Position numbers and translations under genes: made by a program. From positions 40,760,748 to 40,824,747 of the forward strand of contig NC_083599.1 of assembly GCF_020882245.1 (NCBI RefSeq): 64,000 bases of DNA. The letters are read 5' to 3'. Positions 37,485 to 50,500 of this stretch are shown piece after piece (position 1 is the first letter of the stretch; every line of letters starts with the position of its first letter). The DNA comes from Rhopalosiphum padi. Taxonomy: Eukaryota > Arthropoda > Insecta > Hemiptera > Aphididae. Under the pieces are notes generated by a model. That model saw only the letters and a list, made by a program, of their open reading frames with translations. It was not told where the DNA came from and made no database searches.

Positions 37485-40400
37485 TTATAAGGTTCTCTTG
37501 TAAATCTTTTTCAAGAATTTTAAAAACATGTCTTGTGACAAGCCTTGTGATAAATGTTGAATACGAGTATTTATTAATTTATAACTTTCTTCTTCGTAGA
37601 GTTGATACTCATTTGGCAATTTCAACTGTTCATACAAATCTTTGATGATTGCAACATTGGCAGGATCGTCAATACCGTAATTATCCTAAAATAATAATCA
37701 ATTATAGTTAAACGTCCAAATAATATATAAATCTATGATATACTTAAGTATAGAAACATAATATTATGTTACCTCCATAATTTTCTTTTGTTCAGAATTG
37801 ACTTTTTGTAAAGCCGTGACAGCCAACCACGAACATTTTCCATCTTCTATGTCCGTACCAATTTTTCCTGTGACCTCCGGATCTCCATAACAGTCTAAAA
37901 AGTCATCCTAAAAAATAAATAATGTTTACTTTACTTATTTTAATTGATTTTTAATTAACAATATATACTTGAACTTGAAAGAATTGACCCATTTCAAGCA
38001 ATATGGCTTTTGCTTGTCTAAAAATGTCTTGGTCATTGATGTTTGTCTGTAATATTAATTATTATTACATAATATACTATAAACTTATTGATCAAATCAC
38101 AAACGTATCGTGCTTAGTGCTTACCATGCGCATGGCAAGACACACAGGAAGAAAAAACGAATAATACGCAGTCTTATATTTCACAATAGCTGTATAATTG
38201 TCCATGGTGTATTTTTCAAGTTTTTTAGACTTGAAGCTCTTCGCAGTTAACATATCGAGACACTGGCCCATCGCAGATTTCATTGTAACCTATAATTATT
38301 TTTAATACTATTAATAGGTACTATATTTTAATTACAACTTGAAAAAATTAAATATTGATTTTTAATTTTGATTCTATGATAAAAATAGTAAGCTTTATAA
38401 ATAAGTTTTATCCAGGGCCCTTTAATATCTTAAAGTCGACCCTAAAATGTGTATATTGAACGTCATTAAAATTAATACAAATCCATTTTTATTATTATTA
38501 CATACGTCATAGAACAGTTCTAGAATGTGTTTATAATAAGGCTTATCCTTGAAGTATTTTTTAAGTAATTGGTAAATGGCTTGTTCGAGAAGAATGCCAT
38601 CGTTCACTGCTATTAGTCCATTATCGTTATGTCGATACCAACACGCACGTCCTCGTCTAGTAATAGCATTATCCATTATGTCATCCAACACTAATTGATA
38701 GGCTTGCAACTAAAATAAAAACATATAGAATATATTTATGTATTTATTGATTTCCCATATAGATTGCATTGCTCACATCAAATTACTAATTAAGGTAATA
38801 TTATCTAATTAATAATAAAAAAAACAAATTTAAAAATCTCTATTAAATTTAAATAGATACTCTAATGATTGTCTTATTATTTTTCACAACATTACTAAAC
38901 AATAACAAATTAAGATTATATTCACAATAATTTATGAAAGTAGGTTCATATACTTTAAATTTCCTAACATAATCTTATTAAATAATAAATAGTGTAATTA
39001 ATTATGTATTCTAATATTTTTAAATTAAATACAGAAATAATTAATATAGGTAAGTAAATACACGAATATATTTATAGATATTTTAAAATTGAATAACTAT
39101 TGCATTAAGTACAAATGACTAATTATATTTTGAAATATAAAATATTTACTTTGTTATATTATAATATGAACTAAATTTTACTCACACAATTAAAAAAAAT
39201 ATTCATATTATTATTTTTCAATTAAATTTAACTCAATTTAAAAATAAATTGATATCCAAATTTAAACGAACCGACGAAGTTATAAATATTAATATTATTA
39301 ATAATGAAAAAGCAAATGACGGTTAATACATGAAATTTTCACCAAATATTTGTGTAATCATTTTCTATACATAATAACATTTTCAAAATATTTCTACTCT
39401 TTTGAGCTATTCATAAGTATTTAAAATTTAACTATTATTTGCTGTCAACATTTTTTAAAATTCAATAAAAGATCGCATATAAGTTTTTTTAATTTTATTA
39501 TATCTGTAAAAAAAAAATATTAAAAATAATTGATGTAAACTTTAAATTTTGACAAAATTATATATTTTATTTATTTTATTTTGCTATAACTTATAATTTA
39601 TAAACATTATTCGTGTTAACTTTCACGTATATTATAAATTCTAATAATATACGCAAGATAATTTTTTTCAAAATAAGTATGGATTGATTAAAATATATTA
39701 CTCATATTTTTATACTATATGAACACATTTGCACTATTTTATGATGAGGTGGTCGTGGTATTGATTAATTGACCCAAAAATTAATAACAATAATATAATA
39801 TTATGGTAATATGGTATAAACGTATAAACATCTTAATACCTTATCCATAGGTATAAATATATATTATTAATTATTATATAATAACTAAATATTAATAATA
39901 TAATAAATGTTTTCGACAATGATCAAATCGACCTGCTGTTATGGCGTTATGTATTAATGGTAAAATAAATTAGTTTTATTTAATATGAATATTAAAAAAT
40001 ATATCATAATAACTGATATTTAGTTATTTATTTATTTATATGGCGTACAATATACTTAGTGTGACAGATCAACTTTCCTCAGAATAGTTTTTCGTATGAA
40101 AATATAATTTTATTAAATTCAAATTTAACGCATCCATTACAGTGGCACCAGCTGCAGCGGAGAGGTACCCACTTGTCCGCCTATTATTTGTTTTGTTTTT
40201 CCCGATTATTAATAAGAAAAGTTTTTTTTTACTTCTGAATCCCAAAAATACTAACTAGATTCAATTTTTTACTAGACACTATCCTCGAAGTTAGACATCG
40301 AACTATTTTTACCACCCTAAAAGTTAATTACAGAAATAAAAATTTTATTTACATTTTATTGTAAAATCAATACATTTATATCGCACTGCTCAGAATCTAA

Positions 40401-41749
40401 AACAAGGTAAAAGCAGCAAAATATATTAAATGTAAAAAAAAAGGTGAACAAGTGGGTATCGCTTTGCTATAATTGTAAATATTATAATTATTATAACCAA
40501 ATAAATGTATTTAAAAACTATAAATAAGAATAATCTTATTCTTCTCAATATAATCATAATAAAAGAGGTTAGAAAATATTTACTATCGGAGAAAATATGT
40601 CAAGTCAAATTAGTGTTGTAAAATAAAATGTGGTTAATAAATGTATTCTATTCTATCAATTCTTTCGTAAACTCAATCATTTTTATTTGAAATAATATTA
40701 CAATTTAACATAGAAACATGAATTACTGAAATAACATGTAATGAATTTTTAATCAAACTTAAATAATATGAAGGTATTATAGAAATAAATACTTATTTCA
40801 GGGAAGTTATTTTTCGACATCTTAAAAATTAAGATCCACCAGATCTCATTTATACACACATTTTAAATTATTTAAATATTTTGATTGTCACATTATTAAA
40901 TTTGTTTAGTTTTAAATTAATTTTTAATATTTAGTCAACATTATAAATTGTATCTAATTTAATCAACTTCAACAGAGATGAATTTATATAATAATTAATA
41001 ATTCATTAATTCTACAGTAGATATATGGTATATAGGTATAAGTAATATTTTTTTTTCCACATTTACAATCCAAAACTACTTACAATTTCGACACACCATC
41101 CTAGTATATAGGATAATTTAAGATTTTCATCAGTCTGATCGGACGGCGAAGACAACATCTTGAATGACAGTACCAACGTCAATCCTCGGTTATTCTTACC
41201 GCCGGGTACGTTGTAATGCAACAGCTATAATAAAATATAACGTAATAATATATATACATATTACACAATAAATACATACATATAATATGTAACTATAAAA
41301 CAAAATCATCGGCACATACTTTTTCGAGCCACTTATTAACGTCGGGAACGTCCAAGTTAAGGCCGTTGTCCGTCAGATCCTTGACAATGTCTGGGAATAC
41401 TGCCATGAAATCTCCAAGCTCGTCCTTGCTGATCGATGTACCAATTAAAACTGGACTCACCGGCGGTGAGTGAACCACGCTCATAGTCATAGATCTGAAA
41501 AATGGGACAAATCGTTTTAAAAATATATTTTTATTATTATGTATATTATAATATATTATGTTATACTACGAATAATCATTACGATTTTTGTATATATATA
41601 TATAAAATATAGCAATATATAATTATGTACCGAGGCAGCTTTCAGACTTACCGAAAGTGATTATCTCGATTCGCTGTAGCCGTGCGGAATAGCAAAAAAG
41701 CGGTCGGCCGGTTCAGGGTTCTCGTGAACGTACTCAGTAATTTGTTCAT
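37485..41749 (-). CDS. FPPS: Farnesyl/geranyl diphosphate synthase with mitochondrial presequence
   Basis: Exons (minus strand, GT/AG borders, phases consistent): 41652-41749 (ATG), 41320-41494, 41084-41224, 38506-38709, 38125-38289, 37969-38046, 37773-37907 and 37485-37685 (TAA); 398 residues. It condenses IPP with DMAPP/GPP to GPP/FPP. Seen motifs: YNVPGGKNNRG (substrate phosphate binding, ~95-105), first Asp-rich motif DDIMD (147-151) followed by RRGRACWY, FFQVQDDFLDCYGDPEVTGKIGTD with second Asp-rich motif DDFLD (288-292), and a C-terminal KKIYKRTL. Residues 1-33 (MNKLLSTFTRTLNRP...) are Arg/Ser/Thr-rich without acid until Asp29, a mitochondrial targeting signature. Just before DDIMD, Gln143 and Leu146 replace the usual Phe and Ala. 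Counted from Met37 they are Gln107 and Leu110, the pair I recall as giving an aphid enzyme dual GPP/FPP output. Intron 3 is 2.37 kb. Complete, with no defects seen. Confidence 0.96.
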
Positions 41750-41751
41750 AT

Positions 41752-41757
41752 TTTATA
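41752..41757 (-). promoter_or_regulatory. TATAAA box abutting the FPPS start codon
   Basis: TATAAA on the minus strand ends 2 bases before the first ATG (41749). A TATA box at this place would start transcription about 25-30 bases downstream, inside the presequence, and so leave out the first ATG. See the finding on alternative N-termini. It may equally be a chance AT-rich word. Confidence 0.3.
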
Positions 41758-42520
41758 ACGAAGTAAATGGTACACCTATGTGGAACGTTATTCGTCTATA
41801 AATACGAGCGATTTATATCGAATGTCGATATGATACAGCGCGGAGTCACTTTTCGTATCTTGCAGTACGGTACGAGACGAGTGACAACCAGATTACGACT
41901 GTACCGTCTACCGTCTATACCCCGTTCAACCGGTTCAAGTTTCAGGAATGCAGACTCCAGACGGCCGCGGCAGAACTGGTTGCCTGGTTAAATATGTCAT
42001 TTAACCACTCGTGTTTTCGAATTTCTGGGGGGGGGATGTGCGTGCGGCTGCAGGGCAACCAATACGCGGCGCGACTATTGCGTTACGACTCATGATCATA
42101 ATATTATAATAAAGTGATGTAGAAATATTATAGACCGGCAATTTATGGAAAAAATAAAAATGTTCATGCGTATTGTTCATATTATGTTTCAATACATTAT
42201 TCAATTTAACTTATTATAAACTATATTCTAATTATACGTATTCCGTGCGCAAAAATATAAGATAATAATAAGAAGACTTTTTGACGACTTCGAAATTATA
42301 CGGTCCGAGAAGCAAACTGCGCTGAGGCAACATAATATTATGTTATTTGCACCGCCACAGTCGTGTGTGCGAGTAAAGTCCTACTACTGTAAGTTGTAGA
42401 GTTCGGCAGGGATGTGTGTGTGACGTGTGTGTGTGTGTGTGTGTAGGCGCTTGTGTGACGGTCGTCCGCATAGAAGCGAACGGCTATCACACGATCTTCA
42501 GTGGATTATTGCTGTACGTC
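41758..42520. other. 5' flank of FPPS with a GT microsatellite
   Basis: A CpG-richer upstream region (41860-42080) with a G-run near 42030. A GT repeat lies at about 42415-42443. Overlapping open frames (41767-41991 plus, 42001-42204 minus) have no domain. This is probably the FPPS promoter region. Confidence 0.45.
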
Positions 42521-44260
42521 TGTTCTCGTGTAGTCATGTGATATTGATAACCGTTTGACGTCCCATTTTTACAAATTTGTAGCGCCGGAATATGACATTA
42601 TGATGGTCATCATGAGATTTTACGGCTTTACAGCGCCAGGGTATCATTATGACATAATGGTAATAATAAGGTTTAAACCAAAATGAGAATTCATAACAGC
42701 AAACGTATGCCGCGGCCGTCTGTCTAAATTCAATTTTGATCGATGTTCGAGGGTTAAGTATCATAGGTTTAAGAGCGTATCACTCAAATAATATGTATGA
42801 TACACGGAATATTTCTGGTAAGAAAAAATGATATTCATTGGGATTATACAATTATAAGTATTATTATTTACTACCTTCCGCGGAGTTTGAGATTCAGAAT
42901 AAAATTCTATGATAATTAGTGAAGCTTGGTTTCAATATTTCCTAGCAACGGTTATTAGCATCGCGAATATGATTTTTTACGTAAAGAATATTGCATACCT
43001 ATACTTATTAAATTAAATATTTTAGTTAACTGTTAAATATTATAAAATATGACACCACATTGAATCACGTGGTTATTGTAAATGTAAATCACTCTCGATT
43101 ATGTATTTCAATAACAGGGTCGTAAGGTGACTTCTATACAAATGAGGCGAACAAAGTATACACATTGTTGTAACTGTATATTTTAGTATTGTGTTTATGT
43201 GTACCTACGTCATGAATTTCTCGTAATAAATGAGCATATTTCTTACATTGTATTGTACTATAGAAGATTTACCTTTCATATTTATAGATTTGTGTTTTAG
43301 TTATAGTAAAATAATATTTATTGTTACCGTTAGTATTATTTTACTTTGTGTTGTTTATTTTATCTTTTTTCAATCTACATTATAATTCTCATTCAACATG
43401 ACTAGTATAGTATATTATTATTATACAAATATATTAATCACGTCATTTTGGTTTTTCAGTTGTTGGTTCTAAAATGTTTTTAAATCTTTTCCAAAAATAG
43501 TTTATCGTCATTCGTCATGTAGTAGGCAAAGGCAAGTGAAAAAAAATTAAAATACAAAATAATATTATAGACAATAAATGTTTTGACTTTATTTTTTTTT
43601 TTAAATATTTGAATGGGAAATTACTAATTCGGTTATTTATTTTTAACAAAATTTAACAATTAGGACTTATAGTCCATGTAATCATGTTACGTGATAGTAA
43701 TTTATTATTCTAAATTATTGTTCTTATAATAAGATACAATATAAAAATATATAATATATATGTTAACATTTTCTCTTGGTAGTTATTACTTATATGGTTC
43801 AATTGTTAAGTCACAGCAAAAATGTATTTATAAAAAGTTAAAAAAAATCTAAATTCTAAATACCAAATACTGCAGACTTGGTATACCAGATTTAAAACAT
43901 TTTCGTTTTATTTTTAGCTAGCCAAATAAAGCATTTTACATAAAAAATATGAATGCACAGTTTTCTCTTAATCATCATATTATTGTTATTTAATTATTTT
44001 TAATGAAGTTTTTTTTAGTTTTAGACCATTTCTTACAAAATCATGTAGATACATGTGCGATGTACATTGTACATATTTATTGTATAATATGATACAATTT
44101 TCAAAATATTTTGATTCTTATTTAGCTATATTATAAAATATATTACCTATATTTTTTTTTGTTTTTTATAACAGTATATTAAAATAATAATAACAATATA
44201 AATAAATACCTAGCCAAATAAACTATTACTTATTAGTAATATAGAGGGATGTATATACAG
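42521..44260. other. AT-rich intergenic stretch
   Basis: Near 42570-42665 two relatives of GCGCC(G/A)G(A/G)(A/G)TAT(G/C)A and CATTATGA occur close together. Otherwise nothing is recognised. Confidence 0.35.
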
Positions 44261-44262
44261 GT

Positions 44263-44957
44263 ACTACTTGCGTTCCAGAAAAGTATATTTTGTAGATAGT
44301 AAAATACAATAGGAATAATTCGCGTCTAATTTTGGGAACGCAACTAGATTATGTTATTTTTCCCACTTGCTATAATAGTTATAACCAAGTTGAGTCCATA
44401 GATATTATATGTTACAATAATATTGTTTTATACTGTAAATTGTAAGTTATATCTATCCAAATATTGAAATACACATCAATTTATAAACGTATTAAAATCA
44501 TTTAAAATTAATATTTATGTGTATGTATTTATTTGTAAGTGTATGAATAGTATAAAATATAAATACTAACAAAAAAGATTATAGAACAAAAAAATACCAA
44601 AACATTGATTATTTAAATAAAGAAATTAAAAAAAATATAGAAAAACAAATTCTGATTAAATATATTTAAAAAACGTTTCACTCATATTTCAATAACATTA
44701 ATTTAACTAAAAATTCAAAATTATTTTCTGTATCGTAACTTTTAAAATTTTTTATGGATATAAAATATTTTTTGAACATTTTTAGTTTACTCTTTTTATT
44801 TTATATGTAAAACATGAATTTTATTTCCAATTTTCGTATAATAGGCATAATATGGTTTTAATATTCGTGATTATAAATAAGCTATGATCTCTATTGAATT
44901 CTTTTTTAGTAGAAAGCAACTCGCCTCTTGATAATGATCTCGGACGCAAGTAGTATT
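44263..44957. repeat. Inverted TACTACTTGCGT(T)CC motifs bounding ~0.7 kb
   Basis: TACTACTTGCGTTCC (about 44263-44277) is mirrored at about 44333-44346 (GGGAACGCAACTAG) and again at about 44942-44955 (GGACGCAAGTAGTA). The spacing suggests a fold-back or MITE, or two nested ones. No target duplication was found. Confidence 0.45.
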
Positions 44958-44959
44958 AT

Positions 44960-46190
44960 ACAACGATATAGCGTGTGAAGTGTGATAGACCCGGTCAGTC
45001 GTATTTCATAGGTATGCAATGATTTATCATTGAATTCAAATTTAACACATTTTTTCAGTGACTTGTCCACTTTTTTATGGAATTAAAGTTAAAATCGACC
45101 ATGACGAATATAATTTTAAAATACAAATTTCTGCTCGCTTATATATACGAATATATTTATTTAACATTTTAATGAAATATAAATGTATTTTATTTTTAAA
45201 ACCTGTGAATAATCTTTTAAATAAGACATAGTTAACAATATTAAATTTGTCTTGTATCTATAGTTAAAAAAAAATACATTAACAACGACTATTATAATGA
45301 TAAAATTATTGTTAACAAAACCCTCACACCAAAAATATAATATAAGTGAAAAATACCATATTATTTTGAAAAAATTATAAAAAACTATAGTACTTACAGT
45401 ATATGTATAAAAAAAAATATAAAACCAATACATCATCAAAATGTATACAAAGATTAAAATTAACAATATGTTTATATATGTATTTTAAAAAGTAGGTACC
45501 AACACCAATCATTATTTGCTTAATTTACTGTAGAGTATAACTCGATTTACATAATATTTATATCGACTATCGTCAATTATTTATGATACATTTTCACTGC
45601 AGGAATATATAATATGTATTAGGTATATTACATTATTATTCAGAGAAATTCACTAAGCATGCTCAATGCTTACCAATTTTTTCTTCAATAATGCTTAAAT
45701 ATAAAATAATACTTAAAGATCGTATTTTCTAACTGTTGAGATTGTTTGTACCTATTACCGGAGATGTGCCCTGTCATCTGTCGAGATCTGACTTCTGTTT
45801 TTCAAACAAGAATCTACTTTTTCAATAACAATAAACTATAAAATAGTTAAAAGTGAAACAAAGTATTGAATTTAAATGGTAAATATATAGCTGTAGAACT
45901 ATACTAAAACAAACTAAGGCACAATTTTTTTGAAAATGTTACAAATTTGAACAAGAACTTTTTGAGTCATTTAACATAGGTTCGTGATAATGAGTTTGGA
46001 AGATAATTGACGACATTTATATAATTTAAAAAAATGGAAATATTTTGATTTTTGAGAATCGACTCGTTTGAATCCGAATTTGGTACATCAGTAAATAATT
46101 TTCATGAAAATAAAGGTGGATGTATAATTATGCGAAAAAACTAAAGTGTTGATCGCCACGGGATGCTCTAAACGACGACGACGCCAATCG
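44960..46190. other. Intergenic, 3' flank of HMG-CoA synthase
   Basis: About 45030-45070 (ATTGAATTCAAATTTAACACATTTTTTCAGTG, then CTTGTCCAC) is a diverged copy of 40110-40170 inside FPPS intron 3, so a dispersed repeat is present twice. No gene is recognised. Confidence 0.45.
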
Positions 46191-46196
46191 TCATTA

Positions 46197-47555
46197 TTAT
46201 TCTTTTCTCTCGTAGTACCGCCTGCGCATTTCGTCGATGCGGGACAGGTACCACGTGCCGGGGAACAGCCGGTCCCTGTCGCCGGTCGGCACGTACGGCG
46301 CTCGGTGCAGGCACTTCTGCCGGACGTCCAGCACGTCCGCGAACTGTTCGGGCGTAAGGCGCGTCCGCTGGCCCAGACGGTCGAAGCCCTTCTTCAGGTT
46401 GCCGATCAGAACGGACAGACCGTTGTTGTCGACCACCCTGACGGAGTACATGGACGACGCCAGACCGGACCCGTAGGAGAACACGCCGATCTTCTTGCCG
46501 GCCAGCCGTTCGGGCGGCACCGACATCAGGTACGACGCCAGTCCGCCGTACACGGACGCCGTGTACGTGTTGCCGACCCGCGACGCCAGCGCCAGCGACG
46601 GTTCGGTCTTGTCCGCGAAAACGGCGGCGCTGCGCTCCACGAACGTCTTCTCAACGTCCCGGTCGAGGAGTGCGGCCGGCCGCAGCCGCAGGCGCTCCCG
46701 CAGTTCCGGCGCCGGCCAGCCGCTCTCGTCGCCGCGGCGGTGGACGAAATCGTTGGCGCACAACCGGGCCAGCGATTTCCGCACCAGTTTGCAGTACGGC
46801 GCGTGGAACACGAACGAATCGAACCGGTCGAGGCCGCCGCGGACGTCATCGCCGCCGTCGCGGCACTTGCTCAGGTACGACTCGTAGCACCGGTCCAGCG
46901 CGTTCAGGTAACACTCGACGGACAGCTTGCCGTCCACCACCGGGTACTCGGAGCACATGTCGGGCTTGTAGAAATCGTACGCGTGGTTCATGTACGTGCC
47001 CCGCAGGCCCCGGTCGACCACCAGCGCGGCGTCCGGGCCGATCAACATGGCCACGGCGCCGGCGCCGCCCGTCGGACGCGCGCCGCCCTCCGCGTACACC
47101 GCGATGTCGGCGGCCACCACCACGGCCAGCCTGCCGTCCCACGCGCTCGACTCCGTCCACGCCAGGGCGTTGAACAGGGCCGCGGTGCCGCCGTAACAGG
47201 CGTTGGTCGTGTCGATTCCCTCCACCTGGAAATTGCCGGTGGCCTCGAACAGCTTCATCAAAACGGTTTTCGCGCTTTTCGACTTGTCCACTATGGTCTC
47301 GGTGCCCACCTCCAGCCGGCCTATGTCCGAATAGCTGAGCCCGTTGTTCTCCACCAGCTGGCTGACCGCCGTCAGGCACAGCGAGTTCACGTCTTCGAGG
47401 TCCGTGCAGAATCCCATTTGCTTTTGGCCCAGACCGACGGTGTATTTTCCTTCGGACACTCGGTCGTATCGTTCCAAATCGGTTTGATCGACGTACAACG
47501 ACGGTATGACGACGTGGATAGCGCGTATCCCGACATCTTTTGGCCAACGGTCCAT
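46197..47555 (-). CDS. HMGCS1: Hydroxymethylglutaryl-CoA synthase, single exon
   Basis: A 452-residue uninterrupted frame. The enzyme joins acetyl-CoA and acetoacetyl-CoA to HMG-CoA, the committed entry to the mevalonate pathway. Catalytic residues are present: Glu86 in GRLEVGTETIVDKSKS, nucleophile Cys120 in IDTTNACYGGTAA, and His251 in FVFHAPYCKLV. Also seen are ARPTGGAGAVAMLIGPDA and RGTYMNHAYDFYKPDMCSEYP, hallmark blocks of the eukaryotic enzyme. Length matches cytosolic insect forms, and no targeting peptide precedes MDRWPKDVGIRAIH. The coding region is far richer in GC (third positions mostly G or C) than the ~30% GC around it, and it has no intron, unlike FPPS next door. That suggests a retrocopy or a codon-biased, possibly highly expressed copy. 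The antisense strand is open too, as a by-product of the composition. The frame is intact, so probably functional. Confidence 0.96.
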   Translation of the reverse strand: MDRWPKDVGIRAIHVVIPSLYVDQTDLERYDRVSEGKYTVGLGQKQMGFCTDLEDVNSLCLTAVSQLVENNGLSYSDIGRLEVGTETIVDKSKSAKTVLMKLFEATGNFQVEGIDTTNACYGGTAALFNALAWTESSAWDGRLAVVVAADIAVYAEGGARPTGGAGAVAMLIGPDAALVVDRGLRGTYMNHAYDFYKPDMCSEYPVVDGKLSVECYLNALDRCYESYLSKCRDGGDDVRGGLDRFDSFVFHAPYCKLVRKSLARLCANDFVHRRGDESGWPAPELRERLRLRPAALLDRDVEKTFVERSAAVFADKTEPSLALASRVGNTYTASVYGGLASYLMSVPPERLAGKKIGVFSYGSGLASSMYSVRVVDNNGLSVLIGNLKKGFDRLGQRTRLTPEQFADVLDVRQKCLHRAPYVPTGDRDRLFPGTWYLSRIDEMRRRYYERKE

Positions 47556-50500
47556 CGCGGTGAAAAAGTAAAACCGCTTAGAATATCGCGATTTACCTGC
47601 CGATTAAAACAAAACAAGAATAAACTTTAACGAGGCCAATCTGCACTACGAACACTGCAGTTCGCGCTTATTTAACAAAAAATAAAACCGCTTTAAGGAG
47701 ATTTTAATATAATACATACACAATTATTATAGGTACACGTATTTCAAAACCATTGCGTACAATATAATGAACAATGATAGATTTCAATTTGTAAGTAAAA
47801 AAAGCAAACATCTTGCTATTATTAATATTTAAAATATTCTAAACGTAAGTACACACAACACACACACACACACACACACACAATATAGCTATAGAAAGTA
47901 GAAATGTGTTTCTTTTCTCATGTAAAATATAGTTTATAATAATTTTGAATGGATATAACATTTACAACCATAGTCCATAATAACCAAGGTGTATGTATTA
48001 TAGATTCAGAATAGATAATATATTTCAATTGTTGAAATATACGATCACAATACATTAAACCTTAGATAATATTATTCACTATTCTCGATTTTAAACTTAT
48101 ACAAAACTTAACTTTTTAAATAAATACGTATATAAAATATAAATATATATACGTATTTAAATAATATATTATTTAATGAATGTTACTTTACTTAATTTTA
48201 TTTTAACTTATATTTATGTAAACGCAAAAAGAATATATTATTTAAAAATGAACAGAAAATAATTATAAAAAGTGTTTGATAAATATTGAAAAAAATAAAT
48301 ATGTATGTAGACATTTTTAAATACTTTTATCAGTATTTAGACAATTAATATAAACATTAAATAAAACAATAACAAAAATATATCGAGTAATTTTAGAAAG
48401 TTATAACGTCAATAAGTGTACAAGGTGGTACTCAATCAAAAAAATAATGAATACCAGAATACCTAATAATTATCTAACACATTTTTTAGTAAAAAAAAAT
48501 ATAAGAATAAGTATTAAAAATGACCATACATAAGTCGTATTCAGGAATTCAGCTTTATAAAAATAGAAATATTATAATATGCACAATTACGATTTTTAAT
48601 AATAACTGCAATATATTTTTTTGTTTAAAAAGTCAAGTTAGTTCATGATTAAAATTAAGATTTAAAAAATAAATTTTGTATTTTATACATAGTATACCTG
48701 TCAATAGTGTCAATATTAAATTAATATATAAAATTATAAAGTGTGATATACATTTATATAATGTAGATAAATGTATTAAAAACATAAACAATTTTGTGTT
48801 TATGAAAAAAATTGAAAGTATAATATTTATATTACGTCATGCCCGTCATGAATTGTTTTAGAGGCCTTTGGATAACTTCTAACAAAATTATCTCGAACTC
48901 TTAATTCTTCCTTTACTTTATCAAAAGTTGTCTATAGTTAAAATTACGATTAAAATATAATTTTTAAATTTTAAATTAATACGTGTATTGAATATATTAA
49001 ATTAGTTAATATTTTCAATACTTTTTAAAATGAAGTTATTAATTATATAATTAAGTTTATTCATTTATTCTATTATAGTTCAAACGTTCAAAGTTTCAGT
49101 ATAAATTATCAATATTTTTTTAAAGATCCTATAAAATTCTTTTAAAGGAATATATTATATATATTTTATTAATTGTAGTTATGAGGTATTTATTAAACTT
49201 AAGTATGTACCTAAACGACTAAGCGTCCTAAACATATTAAGGCCGGTTTTTTAATCACCCAGCTATTCGTTACTAGTTAATAAAGTTAATAATATTTAAT
49301 TACTTTATCTTATTTATTTTAATCAATTATTTCCTAGTTATCAAACTTGGAAAAGATATTGAATATATTTATTTTTTACTTAAAATTATCAATATTACTA
49401 TAGCTTCTTATTAACCGTTTTATTACTTTACAAACATTTAAAAAAATATACTTAATGTAATACATCATATGGTTATTTTTAATAATTATTCAATTTATAA
49501 TACAAATATACCTACTTGATTATTTAGCTCTTTATTCGCTAAGTAAATTGTAAAAGAATTGAAAACTCACTAAAAAAAAATCGGATATGTTCACAGTTTG
49601 AACTTCAAATGTAAAGTGCACCACGAAAAAATGAATTGTGAATAGAAGAAGCCGGTAAATAAAAATAAAAATAATAAATTCTATGATCATGTACATATTT
49701 TAGTAGATACCTGCACAACAACAATTAAGCTGCGGCTACACTGAAGTAAATTTATATTATGCGATACATCAAAATAAAATACACGTACAATTATATTATA
49801 CACGGTATATATACCGGGTACAAAATCATTTTTTTTTTTGATAAGTTTAGGTAAGGTACTTAGATTATCATTTCAAATTTTATAATAATTTAGAATATCA
49901 GTAATATCACCATAATATAATTGTTTCATATATTCAAAATGTGTATTCGTTTTACACATTTTTAATTACATAGTAAAACGAAATTATGTTTTGATCATCG
50001 AGTGTACCAATTATTATTTTTACAAAATATTGACGTGTTATGAGTTTATAATTTTGTATCTATCTATACCAAGCTAGGTTTTGTACATGTGATTGAATTT
50101 TAATAAAATCATTAATTTGATAATATGTACTGCAGATTTTCTATTACCGAATGTTCGGTCTTCTTTTCATATTATGTCATTGATTATTGTTCTTCATCTT
50201 GTGCCATCTATTAATATGTTACTTTTTATTAATTTATGTAAGTATAAAAATTTGCAATATATATTTTTATGTGCCAAGTTAGTGATATTATAAATAATTA
50301 TCTTAATATTATGATTACCAATTTTAAATGATATTAATAATCATTATTAACGTACGAATATAATAAGTCAATATACTGATGTACGTATTATGTATCGCAG
50401 GTGTGATTTGGTTCATAGTATAAATAATAAATATTTTAAATATATTAAACATTCTATTGTAAATTGTAAATAATAATAAACGTAAATACGTAATGTTATG

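Noticed and set aside
42415..42443. GT repeat upstream of FPPS as a regulatory element
   Set aside because: It is an ordinary microsatellite; nothing in the sequence ties it to regulation.
46146..47630. Long plus-strand open frame (494 codons) and several others over the HMG-CoA synthase gene
   Set aside because: They are shadows of the GC-rich gene on the opposite strand. Their translations are Arg/Pro/Gly/His-rich with no domain.
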